Positions 47,786 to 58,979 of a DNA stretch of 60,000 nt are shown one piece after another. Both the position numbers and the translations under genes were made by a program. Numbering within the stretch: position 1 is the first letter of the stretch; each line of letters begins with the position of its first letter. The notes beneath the pieces were generated by a model that was given only the letters and a program-made list of their open reading frames with translations, did no database searches and had not been told where the DNA came from. Origin of the DNA: Nymphaea colorata (Eukaryota > Streptophyta > Magnoliopsida > Nymphaeales > Nymphaeaceae); NCBI RefSeq assembly GCF_008831285.2, contig NC_045142.1, forward strand, positions 5,899,501 to 5,959,500. The letters are read 5' to 3'.

Positions 47786-49923
47786 CTTTTATGAGAAGAA
47801 GCCGCAACCCACACAGAACTCCGCACATAGAAGAATTTCAACTTCAGTAGCGAAATGTAGACTCGAGAGAATGATGATTGAACCCCCCCTTAGGATTTAG
47901 AAAGAAGGGTTATCAAGGCTCGGGAGAAGGATGATAAAACCCCGCTTAAGACTTAGAAAGAAGGATTATCAATTTCATGGCCTCGTCTCACAGCGAGAGA
48001 GAGAGAGAGAGAGAGTTCAATTGGCACTCCCGCCCAAGGCCCTTCCACTGCCTCTCTCTCTCTCTCTCCGTTTGCGTAAAAGGTCTGCAGAAAAAAATAC
48101 TTGCAATTGCATAATAGGGTTAGCCCGTGAATTTGTGAGCCGCCATTGGAGGGTGCGCACCGAGCCTGTTGAGCCTGACTCGGGCCGCCTTTAAATTTGA
48201 GCTTCGGATTAGCTTTCAGGCGGGACTGATCCAAATAAATCAAACTCAGCCTAATAACTTATTTAAACTATTAATTTATTTAATTATATATATATTATTT
48301 TACTATAAATTATATTTATATATTATATTTATATAATATTATTATCTTTCTATACAAATTTTATTTTAATAGGGATAGGCCCAGGCTGCGGTTGTGGACA
48401 GTGGCCCAACCCCAAGTCTGGCTCGAACTTGACTTCTTATTGGTCTGAACTAATAACCTCGTCGGCTCGATTCCTAGTCTTATTAATAGTGACCTAAAAA
48501 TTAGGTCCACAATATAACCGTTTGTAATCAACAAAATATTTTAAAAGGTCATTAACATCCAATAAATCATATGGTAACAATAATAGACAGTCAACACTTT
48601 ATTTCATGTTACCATCATATAATATTAACCTAAAAAATAATACAATTATCATATAAACAGCATACTACCATTAAAATATTTCATGTCATAATATGTTGTT
48701 GATAGTTTGTTTTATGTAATATATAATTAAGAGTTGATGTTTTGGTGCACCATATAATAAAAATGTTTCATCTGCTAAATGTGCCTAATCTAATGCACAA
48801 AGATTTGCTAGCTTCAAATGAACATCAATCTCTCGATAGATTAAAAAAATAACCATATGAAAGCGAAACATTGTCTCTAAAACAAAACACATTGCAAGAT
48901 ACTAGTTAGATGAAAAATAAACCAAAGAAAAGCCCTACAAAAGCATGATGAAAGTCTATGAGAAAATCGTATATTCAATTTTTTTAAAAGCTGATGGCAT
49001 CTGGTGTCATGATCTATTATTAGAAACATCTGATAAAATTCGAATGATATGGAAAAGATTTTGTTCATTATGATAAAATTATCAACCTTGAGCCAAAAGC
49101 TGAATTCATTATGTTCGGTAAGAGGAGCTCAACTTATTAAGTTGAACCCCTTCCTTCTGTTTCTTGTTCTGAGGATTCAAAGAACATGCTTCGCGATCAT
49201 TTATAATTTAGAGGAATAGCATATTGGGTCGTGATTTGTATCACAAATCCCTTTGACAGGGGGGCGGGAACGGGCTCGCAGGAACCCTGGTCCCCCTAAT
49301 TTAAAAAAAAAAAAATACATGTAAAAATTTAAAAAGAAATTATTCATCTTATACAAAAAATTTGAAAATTTATATTTCAATTTTGAAACTTTAATTTATT
49401 CATCAAACTACAATTCCTCATTTCATGCAAAAAGAGAATTTTAATTATAGAATTCTATAATTCCAGCCTCACTTTACACCCCCAAGAAATGTATGCCGAG
49501 TCCTTAGTTTTGAAAAAGAAATCAGTACTGCAAGTCTGCAAAAATCAAAAAGCAACTGAATAATTAACTTGCATTCAGATATTTCAATTTTTTTTGGAAT
49601 TAAGTTTTTGAAAACAAAAATATATACATGGAATAAATCACAAATTCATTTTTTTGGAACATTTTCATGTTGATGCTCCATAATAAGGAGATCTGTCTTC
49701 CTCTATTTCATCAATCTTCAGTTTTCCTTCAAAGTTCAGACCGCCATACCCGCAACAAATTAAAAACCAACAGTCAGCCGTGGCTAATATTAGCAAGTCA
49801 ATCCGCATTCAGAGGGACCACGGCACGGCCTTCACAAATTGAAAACCGTCGCTAAAAATGGACTTACCAGCGAAGCTATAAAAACCCCTCGCCGATACTT
49901 AGCTTCTCAAGGAGGGGGGAAAA
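47786..49923. promoter_or_regulatory. Divergent intergenic region NRPC1 / SCPL
   Basis: 2.1 kb between the two start codons, so it must hold both promoters and 5' UTRs. Short (GA)n and (CT)n tracts lie 210-285 bp upstream of the NRPC1 start (47994-48014 and 48053-48068). The middle (48120-48480) is a GC-flanked, AT-centred block that may be a decayed transposon. No other gene seen. Confidence 0.6.
49877..49884 (+). promoter_or_regulatory. Probable TATA box of SCPL gene
   Basis: TATAAAAA lies 40 bp before the SCPL start codon, which implies a short 5' UTR of roughly 10-20 bases. No comparable TATA box is obvious for NRPC1. Confidence 0.65.
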
Positions 49924-50251
49924 ATGGCGTACACCACATTCTTTATCCTCTCCTCCTTCCTCTTCCTATCCATGATCGCCGCACCTGCAGCTTCTATTTC
50001 AGACGAGAATGCGTGGAGCACAGCAGAATCACTCTATCAACAGCTTGGTAAGCAAGTCATCGCACAGACCGGATCCAAAGAGAAGGATCTCGTCGCTGCT
50101 CTTCCCGGCCAGCCGGCCGGCAACGTCAGCTTTGCACAGTACGCCGGATATGTTGCCGTCGATCCGGCGGGTTCAAGGAACTTGTTTTACTATTTTGTTG
50201 AGGCAGCTACTGATCCCGAATCTAAACCCCTTGTTTGGTGGTTTGATGGAG
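49924..50251 (+). CDS. SCPL exon 1
   Basis: Residues 1-109 plus one base: signal peptide, [27 protein letters not shown] and PLVWWFDG. The start is chosen because it gives the signal peptide and has AAAAATGG context. Normal family text is PLVLWLNGG, so the Asn that helps bind the substrate carboxylate is Asp108. Confidence 0.93.
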
Positions 50252-53200
50252 GTATGAAGTGGGGGTCACAAATTCTAATGCACTTTATGATACGTAATGA
50301 GTTTTATAATTTATATTGTGCTAATACCAAGAGAACAGAATAGCTTGTCTTCTTACCATATTAATTTCATGATTTATCCTTGCCTGTTAGCAATGGTTGA
50401 ATTCCATCCTTTCATTTCCTGAGATTATGAGAGGCAATTCATCCTCCTTTCGGATGCTGGCCAATATATTCAAGATACCTCAAACTTAATTAGATCTGTG
50501 ACAATATGAAATTGCATTTTCTATATTCTTAATTACTCTTGCATGCACGCGAGCACACACACACACACATATATAATATATATATATATACTCTGTCTCT
50601 CTCTCTCTCTCTTGTAACCAACACTCTAGATTTCTCTAGCAATTAGTTGAAACTAATCCATCTTTGAAGAAATATAATATGTAGAAAGGGCTCAAATTAC
50701 AATTTCTAGACAACCATATTATGGCCATCGTATAGCAACTAGTTAAACAACTAAATTTTCTTCATAAATAATGAATAATATTATGCATTTTGCAACAGAA
50801 ATAGAAAGAAAAATAGTCGAGATAAGAGACCCACAAACCTTTCTTTATAGTTAATTAATTTATTTGATACGTTCATGGTGTGGTTAAGAGTGGAAAATAT
50901 ATGCCTTTCTAATTATGACACTATATAATTGGATGATAGCTTCACCGCTTCTTAAAACCATGAGCAACTGTAGAGGTAATATATTGGTCTTACAAATATA
51001 GAAGAATACGTATTTTCAAATGATCATAAAGCCAGTTTCATGGTTTTCCTTTGTTCAATTGATATTGGAAATGCAGGCGCTGGAACTTCCGCTTTTGGCT
51101 TTGGAGCACTACAAGCCAATGGACCTTTCCATGTGGATCAAAGTGGAGAATCACTTGTAAGCAATCCTTACTCCTGGAATAAGGGTAAGTTCCTCCCTCC
51201 CTTACTTACTTTTATCACCCACATATCTTGAAAAAATGTGCATATGATTCATTTGAATTGGTTAATGACCTGATTCAAGTCTTTCTATCTTGCAGTTGCC
51301 AACATGCTCTATGTAGAGACACCCTTTGGAGTTGGGTTCTCATACTCGACCAACCAATCAGACTTCGCCACCATGGGAGACAACTCAACGACCGTCGATA
51401 ATTTCCAATTCCTAGCAAACTGGCTAGAGCGATTTCCGGAGTACAAATCCGGTGATTTGTACCTTGCTGGTCAAAACGCCGGAAACTTTGTGTCTCAACT
51501 TGCAGAGCTGATCATCTTCTATAATAACAAGACAGGCTCTAGCATCAATCTTAAAGGAATCATAGTAAGTACTCGCACATCTAGGGATGTCAATGGATCG
51601 GTTTTGGATCAGATATACCCTTAACTATATTCAGTTTTTTCAGATATTCACATGTTCGAATTCGAATGCAAATAAAGAAAAACATATTTGAATCTGGTTT
51701 TACAATCTGAATCTGATTTTCATATTCTTAGCCCAATCCGAATCTGAAATTTTTACACCAAGTTTTGCCAATTTCAAAATTTAAGAGCATCAGATAGAAG
51801 ATATTTGTGTAAAATACATGTGATCAAAATCTAACCTGATATTTATGTATATCCGATTAGATGTCATTTCTTAAATCCAAAACTGTTCTGATTTCTTAAT
51901 CAGATATTAATTTTTTTGACATATCTAATTTCTTCAGATCGGTTTGCTCGGATATCTGATTCAAATTAGATATATTGACATCCCTACACACATCACATAA
52001 TAATGTTGCTTGTTCATTTGAATGTGGCATGAATCCATGACACTTGTGTTTTTTTCTTTTGATGAAGCTTGGAAATCCATCCATTGATGACCTTGAAGAT
52101 GCTAGAGGGAGGTTTATATTCCATGCCGGCCATGGAATCTTATCAGACCATATTATTAGGTTGGTGGACAAGAAGTGCAATTGCTTAGGCTGTTGGAACT
52201 CTTCAACATGCAAAAGGGTGCTTGAGCTTTCCAGGCCTAAAGCCTTCAGTTACAACTTGAAGGACGTCTATGACCTGCCATGCCAAGAGCCTGCCTATGT
52301 CAGTTCAGTTTACAATGATGTAAGCTACTTCAAACACACAAACATGCTTCAAAAGATTTATTTTTCTTCCTTACATATTATGTGGCATGATATATAGTTT
52401 CTTCTGTGGAAAATATGTGTTAGGGCTTGTGCAATTGCCTATACCGACAGTGACGGAGTCAGAAAAATTTTCTGGAGGGGCACTCATATATATAACATAT
52501 CAAATATTTAAAACTGTTGATGGAAAAATACAGAAACATTGAAGGGCTGGCACGGGCAACTGCCTACATCAGCCCATATGTGGTTTTACCACCGAGGAAC
52601 ACTAATTACTTTGCATGTTTGTCTCTTAGCCGGCCCATCTGCTTACTTGCACATTAGTTCTCCTCATTCATTGGTATTTTAATGGGTTTGGCTCAGTAGC
52701 GGAGCCAGGATTTTCTAGCCGAAGAGCATTTGTGTTGGTGACATAAGTTTGGTGTGGGCAATGCATATAATTTTGAATCGTGACAATGTGATCTTGAGGT
52801 ATTGTAAGAAGAATTTTGACGGCCCTCGGCCAGAAATTTCTTCCATAATTGTTTGACCATGACATGTTCTTTTCATATTGTGATCTTATAGCATGTTCCA
52901 AATCAAAAAGCATGAAAATAAGAAATGCTCTCTCTCTCTCTCTCTCATTTCAAACGGAGTTCTTAGATACTAATGGTCCTGAAAAAATTTACTGATGTAA
53001 TTGGTAGTTATATGTCAAAACATATTGATGCAATGGACTCCACTTCGTTGCTAGGCAATCTTGGATTTTTTTCTGAAAATTATGTATTCTTCGTTGAATT
53101 TAACTATTATTTGCTTGGTAAAGGGTTTTCTTGCTTGAGTTGTTTTGATATTTGACAAGCTTTGCTATCTTCATTGACCCATGCATGAACATGCAAGTAT

Positions 53201-56060
53201 ACGTACTAACATAAGGTGCTTTTTTTTTTCCCACAACTAACAGCCGATGACAATGTACACCTGTGCCAAAAGTCTGACTACCAACTATGTCAATAAACCT
53301 GAAGTGCAGACTGCACTCCATGTCAACAAGGGTGCCTGGAACTGGGAAGCATTTAACATGTAAGACAAAATTATAAATTATTTGATTTTAGCTGCTATTG
53401 ATTATAATATGACTTTGGCGTGACTTTGTCGTTTTAGAGTCACTCTGCCATTAAATGGTTTTAGAGTATATACATTTTTCTATTTATTTTTCTCTCAACC
53501 ATCCATATTATGCTTAATATGGACGCCCTGATTATATGGTTGTTAGGTAATTCTAGGCAGCCATAATCATCATACACTCTTTATATATATGTATATATAG
53601 TGATATGTATATATAGTGACTCCAGTTTTTTTTGTACATTGAGGGACATTAGATCTGAACCGTCCAATCTCATATCGAAATACCCAGATTCTCCACCCCT
53701 CTCCACTCCTTCCCTCTCCCTCATCCCTCTCCTTCCTCTCACTTTGTCTCCCTCTTTACTCTGGTTGCAAAAAGGGGAGCCGCTAGCGTCTTCTCCTGTC
53801 GTTGCCGGTGGGGCTGTCGGACGGTGTCGAAGCGACGCTGGAAGCGAGCCCCATCGGCTGCGGCAATGGGGGGCCACCGGGTGGCTCCCCTGCCATTGCT
53901 GGTGGGGCTGACGTTGCCCAGCACCGCTGCCGCCGGTGTTGCTCTACCCATCATGGGTTCAACAAAGGAGGAGCCTAGCAGCTGGCCCCCCATATGGGGG
54001 ATGAGCTGCCGGGCTTCTCCTTGGAAGATGAGAGAAAGAGAGAGAGAGGGGAAGGGAGGAGAACAAGAAAGGAGATATCTAGGCCATCGAGATTCTATAT
54101 CTAATGGCCCAGGCTTGATGTTGCTAGATGTTCACATAAAGTGAACGTCACCATTAGGTTTCTTATATATGTGTGTGGTCTTTGCTCGACATAAATTCAT
54201 GGTATTGTTGGATTGGTTTTCTAGGGATCTTGAGGGCAAGTTCAACCAGAGCTACAAAAGCATCGTACCAACGCTGAGAAATGTGATGGCTGGCGGATGC
54301 CCAATTTGGATTTATAGGTAATTTCACTCTCAATATTTAACAAGCAAAGAGAGAGAAAAATAAATCTCCTTCTACTCTATCTTAACTCCACAAGAAAGAG
54401 TAATTGCCCACATGAATCAAACATGAGATATGTCTTGTTTGGTACAGAAAGACAGAAATCGAACACGAGATATGTCTTGGAATGTATAAAAAGAAAGAGA
54501 GAGAGAGAAATCTTCTTCTACTTTATCTCAATGCCACAAGGAAAAGTAACACTAAAAAATAAAGAGAGAGAGATCATGCCAACTTCTCACAAAGAGGAGA
54601 GATAGATAGACATGGCCATTTATGGTGCATGTTCAAGATTTGAAACTCAGTTTGATCAATATTGCTTCTAAGATTGCCATATTCTTCGACATTGCAGTGG
54701 TGACTTGGACTCCCGCAACCCTGTCACATCCACAATGTATTCATTGAGGCTGCTCCGTTTGAAAGAGAAAACCCCATGGTATGGTTGGTACATCACTCCA
54801 TTCGAGGTAATGACCACATTGACGCTGTTGCATAAATAATTGCAAGCACAAATAAGAATGAAGATGGGTTGGATCAGTGCAGTCTATTCATGAACCATGC
54901 CTCCTACAGAAATACAATTTAAGCATTACTTTGGATCCAAATTTAGCATATAGCTCTGCATTTACCTTGGAATTAGAGCCCAAAATCTAACACAAACATG
55001 CCTTATTTGCATGTAATTTAATTTTATAATTGAAGCTAATTAGTCTCATATTAGGTCATCTATCATAAGCATGAGTTCAGCTCATTGACAAACGAGAGTG
55101 AGTTGCGTGCACCATGTTGGTGCATGTAATATATATGCACAAGAAAAAAAGAAGGTGGAAGTTGAGGTATTTTGGAGTTTTTTTCAAAACAAAATGTCAA
55201 AAAACTTTTCTTTTTCTACAAGGGGGCTCCCCTTTTTTTACTGGCCAAGGGTATTCTGGTCATTGTACCCCAGCGGCAATTTTTTTTTCTACATTAAGTG
55301 GTGCATATAACAAGCTTCATTACATCCATTGTTAGGAACCACACTTTTATGTATATACACATTTGATGCCACCCCATATTTCATTTATTAAAGATTTCCA
55401 TATGATATCAATGGTTGGGATTGAATATGCCAAGGTAGGTCTCCAACTAAATTTTCTTGGTAGGAACTTGTTAAATGAAATATCATGTGAATTTATCTCG
55501 ATGTTTGGGATAAATTCATGAAATACTTTTTTAGTGTTCTGTTGCCAAATGTCCCATAAGTTCCAAAGTTGATGAATGACATTTTTTATGGAAGCCCATT
55601 TGTTGGTAGGAACTTGTGGTTCTTCTAATGATTATTAACAGCCACTAGCAGAGACAGAAATTTTGACTGGTGTGGGCAATAATTCAATAAGTTTTATAAT
55701 TTTAGGGGCACCTATATATATACAAACACTAAAATATATCAAATTGGTAACGTAAAAACAAATAACCATTGTGAAGCTGATGTGGGCAGTTGCCCACACC
55801 AATCACTATGTGGCTCCGCCACTGTTAACAACTATCTATATGCTAAAGCTTTTCCTTCCTCCTAACAATTTTCTATTCCACTTGCTTATTTTGTGCAGCT
55901 TGCTGGATATGTAATGGAATATGAAGAGAAGTTGACATTCATTACCATTAGAGGAGCTGGTCACTCAGTTGTAGACAAACAACCAGAAAGGGGACTCCTC
56001 GTGTTTACCTCCATCATCCAAGGGCAAAATCTTCCAAAGTCCCCATTCTTGCACTATTGA
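49924..56060 (+). CDS. Serine carboxypeptidase-like protein lacking the catalytic serine
   Basis: Eight exons with GT..AG borders join in phase to 478 residues, a normal length for peptidase family S10. An N-terminal signal peptide (about [20 protein letters not shown]) and several NxS/T sites indicate a secreted or vacuolar glycoprotein. Family blocks in order: [105 protein letters not shown]. Asp393 and His447 of the triad are kept. The nucleophile motif GESYAG is replaced by GQNAG (204-208), one residue shorter and without Ser. GGPGCSS is GGAGTSA, losing a disulfide Cys. Peptidase activity is therefore unlikely, although the gene is structurally intact. It is closest in text to the serine carboxypeptidase 1 / II-3-like group. 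A non-hydrolytic role or early decay are both possible. Confidence 0.93.
50252..51076. other. SCPL intron 1
   Basis: 825 bp; contains a CA-AT-CT compound microsatellite around 50553-50612. Nothing else recognised. Confidence 0.85.
51077..51184 (+). CDS. SCPL exon 2
   Basis: Residues 110-145 plus one base: [20 protein letters not shown] to NPYSWNK. Oxyanion-hole exon. The family has GPGCSS and a following EE pair before GPF; here Cys and both Glu are replaced (T, Q, A). Confidence 0.93.
51296..51564 (+). CDS. SCPL exon 3, altered nucleophile site
   Basis: Residues 146-235: [18 protein letters not shown] to INLKGII. The nucleophile elbow reads [15 protein letters not shown] instead of the family FYLxGESYAGHYVPQL. 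Ser is absent and the loop is one residue short. Confidence 0.95.
51565..52067. other. SCPL intron 3
   Basis: 503 bp, of which 405 bp is a hAT-like MITE; the original intron was thus only about 90 bp. Confidence 0.85.
51582..51986. mobile_element. hAT-like MITE, family D
   Basis: 405 bp with terminal inverted repeats TAGGGATGTCAAT..ATTGACATCCCTA, the Ac-like TAGGGATG start. Flanks CGCACATC and CACACATC agree at 7 of 8 (8-bp target duplication). The interior repeats GATCGGTTTTGGATC and GGATATCTGATT-like words. No open frame. Confidence 0.9.
52068..52319 (+). CDS. SCPL exon 4
   Basis: Residues 236-319: [26 protein letters not shown] and a Cys-containing insertion-domain stretch ([12 protein letters not shown]) to VYND. 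Matches the family GNAWIDDxT..YFWTHALISD block, with drift. Confidence 0.92.
52320..53243. other. SCPL intron 4
   Basis: 924 bp with a degraded MITE at about 52449-52605 and an isolated CAGTAGCGGAGCCAG end at 52695 that resembles the same family. A CT tract lies at 52929-52947. Confidence 0.65.
52449..52605. mobile_element. Degraded hAT (Tip100-type) MITE
   Basis: Begins CAGTGACGGAGTCAG and ends GCCCATATGTGGTTTTACCA, eroded versions of the common plant CAGTGGCGGAGCCAC..GTGGCTCCGCCACTG ends. No target duplication could be confirmed. Confidence 0.5.
53244..53359 (+). CDS. SCPL exon 5
   Basis: Residues 320-357 plus two bases: [38 protein letters not shown]. Matches the family YLNRPDVQKALHAN block. 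Confidence 0.93.
53360..54224. other. SCPL intron 5
   Basis: 865 bp containing a strongly GC-rich block (53690-54060) flanked by AT-rich arms; see the candidate MULE entry. Confidence 0.75.
53605..54165. mobile_element. Candidate MULE-like element with GC-rich interior
   Basis: The left arm has GGGACATTAGATCTGAACCG and the right arm ATATCTAATGGCCCAGGCTT; GAACCGTCC-type words are common in plant Mutator ends. Between them is about 370 bp of GC-rich, CT- then GC-rich sequence with open frames on both strands, unlike the surrounding intron. The arms are only weakly complementary and no 9-bp duplication was found, so the class is uncertain. Confidence 0.35.
54225..54317 (+). CDS. SCPL exon 6
   Basis: Residues 358-388 plus two bases: [20 protein letters not shown] and GGCPIWIY. 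Confidence 0.92.
54318..54697. other. SCPL intron 6
   Basis: 380 bp. Contains two related stretches around AGATATGTCTTG (54427 and 54469) and GAGAGA runs, probably a local duplication. Confidence 0.6.
54698..54806 (+). CDS. SCPL exon 7, catalytic Asp
   Basis: Residues 389-425: [20 protein letters not shown] to WYITPFE. The second Asp of SGDLD (393) is the family's catalytic aspartate and is conserved. Confidence 0.94.
54807..55898. other. SCPL intron 7
   Basis: 1.1 kb containing a hAT Tip100-type MITE near its 3' end; otherwise plain. Confidence 0.75.
55639..55829. mobile_element. hAT (Tip100-type) MITE
   Basis: About 190 bp. The right end GTGGCTCCGCCACTG is intact, the left end CAGCCACTAGCAGAGACAG is eroded. 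Inner arms TGGTGTGGGCA and TGCCCACACCA are inverted. Flanks share TTAACA. Short non-coding element. Confidence 0.65.
55899..56060 (+). CDS. SCPL exon 8, catalytic His and stop
   Basis: Residues 426-478: [20 protein letters not shown], then [16 protein letters not shown], ending LPKSPFLHY and TGA. His447 matches the family RGAGHEVP histidine; EVP is SVV here. Confidence 0.94.
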   Translation, partial: LAGYVMEYEEKLTFITIRGAGHSVVDKQPERGLLVFTSIIQGQNLPKSPFLHY

Positions 56061-56766
56061 TCATGTAGGAGAGACTAAATTTATATATGAATAAATGTAA
56101 ATCATTTATGTTGCTTAAATATGATGGAATCTTTGACTTGGCTTCAAATGTACAATCATGAGCTAAATGATTTAGTGAAGGACTGGTAGGCGACCAGTCT
56201 CTGTTTTGAATTCTATGGACGTCAACTTCCTATACTACAAAAGGGCACCGATATGCAAGTTGAAGCATTGTGGGTAGGGGCACAACCAGCATACCTGCAG
56301 GGACCATGACCCCTCTAAAACTGAATATTAAATTTTTCAAATTGAAACTTTCAAAAATTTTAGTTGGCCCTGGTAAAATTTTTGAAAACTACAGTTTGGC
56401 CCATGTGTAAATTTTGCAGAAATATTATGTAGTGGATCGCTCTGCTGCTGCTGAGTCTAATGCATCTGATTGATGATAAATGATGAGTTTGTTGACCACT
56501 ACCATTGGGGATTTTGGCCTATATTCTATCTCTTATGTATGACTTTCTAAGTGTCACAAACTTATAAGATTCAGCTCTTAGCATATCAAACCAACTAGAC
56601 TCCTACAAGTCATGAACAACTTGGTCATGCCATGAGTCTACATGTGCTACTTTTCTTGAAAATTTATATGTTATACTGAATTTTGAAAGGAACTTGACTT
56701 GCCCACCCAAAGTGTGTCTCTCTACTTATATTTTTGATATAAATATATATAAATATATATAAATAT

Positions 56767-56817
<51 letters not shown>

Positions 56818-57425
56818 GTGTGTATATATATATATATGTGTGTGTATGAAATTGGTAGGTGGTAGACACTTAAAAATAAACAAACAAGAAACAATCTGTC
56901 TCTTTTCTTTCTTTCGACCGTCAATCTCAAAAAGATCAAGGGCTCGGATCGTTTCTTATCTATCTACCATTCATGCGTTTAGCACCTACCATTTTTTTTC
57001 CTCTCTCTTTATACATACACACACATACACCTATGCACGCACACACAACACACAACATGGATTCGTCCATCCACTATGGGGAATCTTGAGGTTGTAGAAT
57101 TTTCTAAAGGTTATACAATTCTTGAGATTCTGCACTGGTGTTTATCAACAGTTGAACGAGAAATTAAGAAACTAAGCGGAAGCATGAAGCACGCGTTGGA
57201 TGGTGTGGGCACGGATCCCAAATTAAAACCCCCACGTGTTTCCATTGGCAATTGGAGGCGCTTCAACTTTCACATGCCATGGACAATCTGAACGATACGC
57301 TCTGTCAGTCCATTTGCGTGAGATCTCCATCGAGCTGCAGTCAATAATATTATTTAATTTTAAAAATGAAAAATATTTTTTAATAGGTTTTTTTAATATA
57401 CCTGAAATTACTCTCAATAACCCAC
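56061..57425. other. SCPL 3' flank
   Basis: Contains the SCPL 3' UTR, an interrupted (AT)n block at about 56740-56840, a transposon-like scrap at 56276-56410 and a 71-codon frame at 57076 that I cannot assign. No gene is supported. Confidence 0.6.
56090..56095 (+). terminator. SCPL polyadenylation signal candidate
   Basis: AATAAA 30 bp after the stop codon. Plant signals are loose, so this is a candidate only. Confidence 0.45.
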
Positions 57426-58504
57426 ATTATAAAACAACATATAAGAAAAGATGAACGAAAGTTAATGCTTTAATTTTAATTTCCTTGAATGGTGGACTAG
57501 TAGCCGAATGCTTTAATTTCCTTGAATTACATGTGGGTTGGTGTAATCAACACATTTTTATTAAAAAGTAGATGGACCTCCGTCCAACCAAATATAGTGC
57601 CCACACAAGATCAACCCACTAAGGCAAGCGCCCATTTGATAAAATTTTCTAGCTCTGCCACTAAGCACAGCAAATAAAAGTTTAAAGCTGGGGCATATTC
57701 TATCAAATCAATTACTTTCTCATGAAATTTAATACTGCTTTTACAGATTATTGTATTTTTTTTTTTGCCTCAATATTTTATTATATTGATATACTCTAAA
57801 GTGGGTACTCTCAATTTCAACCAAGGTTAATTTTCAGACAAAATATTGAAATATCATTGGATTTATCCATTTCAAAGTTCTTCTTACAAAGAGATGATCA
57901 ACAAACAATTTTCTCTAAATTTAAAAACAATAATTTTTCTCCTTTTAATTATAAAAAATAAAGCACATAAATTTGCTTAATTTTCTTCTAATCTTTGAAG
58001 TGAATTAAGTAACAAAGGGTAAATCCAAGCTCTCTAATATGTGTGTGTGTATATATTTTAGACTTCTAGGTGAGCAGGAGGTAACCCCTACTGCCCAGAA
58101 AGGTGCCGACACCTCCCCTCCCGCCTTGACCTATGGTTGGAGCTTGAAGTGGAGGTAGTGTAGCATCAATGTAGTATTGCACTTTACCCCATTTATCCAA
58201 GTGCTTAGCGCCCATAGGAATCAAACCGAAGACGTAAAGTTACTTTGGTGTCAGTTCGACCAGCTACACTAAGTCCCTCCCTTTCTGAGCACAATTAAAC
58301 ATATAATAACTCGAAAAGTGTACTAACACCGGCCGGCCAGCGACTGGTTAGTGACCGGATTAAAGTTGGTGCGGGAACTAGTGACTTGTTGGTTTATGTA
58401 ATGCTTGTTGGTTTATGTAATGCAAGATTGACTTATTACTTGTTGCTGCTCTAGACCAAGAAGTATTTAGACCAAGAAGTATTTGGGGCAGAGAAGCTAA
58501 AGAT
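57426..58504. repeat. 1-kb tandem duplication, copy 1
   Basis: Matches 58980-60000 in the same orientation from ATTATAAAA to AGAAGCTAAAGAT, with substitutions and small indels. It differs by carrying two extra micro-duplications: a 19-bp unit (58385-58422) and a 16-bp unit (58453-58484). Contains a SINE-like segment and a hAT-type end (AGCTCTGCCACT). Confidence 0.92.
58061..58277 (-). mobile_element. Possible tRNA-derived SINE, copy 1
   Basis: On the minus strand the segment begins GGGACTTAGTGTAGCTGGTC, resembling a Pol III A box (TAGTGTAGCTGG). About 33 bases later comes GGTTTGATTCC, close to the B box GGTTCGANTCC. Box spacing fits a tRNA-like head. A body of about 150 bp follows. No poly-A tail or target duplication was defined. 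Confidence 0.4.
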
Positions 58505-58979
58505 TGCAGGTTTGTGCATCTCGAGATTGGTCTTTCTTTTGTTATGCTGCAGACTGCCAATTGTTCAAAAAGAAACAAAATTTGATGAAACGATAGTACA
58601 AAAATGGCAGCAATTCAGAAGAATGTGACAAGAATGTCCAAATCTGCACATACAAGGCTTTTTGTTATCACATCGTCGAGTGGCTGAGAAGGAATAATTG
58701 GACAAAAATGTCAGGACCTGCAACATAAGAACAAAATCACTGGGCGTTTCCATCAAAACCTCTGGGACATATAGATAATATGTTTATCCCACGGTCAATC
58801 TATTGTAAACATACTTTTAGTAAGGTTCCAAATATGTATAGACATGTTGTATAAATATGCATTCAAAAAGTGAATTTAATTGAAGAAATAAGAGAGGGTG
58901 ACGTTTTTTTTTAACTTGCAGATGTCTACTTCCTCAATTTTTATGAACAAATTTGGAGGCAAGCGATTTTAGGACGTAG
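58505..58979. other. Spacer between the tandem copies
   Basis: 475 bp with no repeat ends or coding sequence recognised. Confidence 0.7.

Noticed and set aside
57076-57291. 71-codon frame downstream of SCPL as a gene
   Set aside because: No known motif, no clear promoter or partner exons, and it is short.
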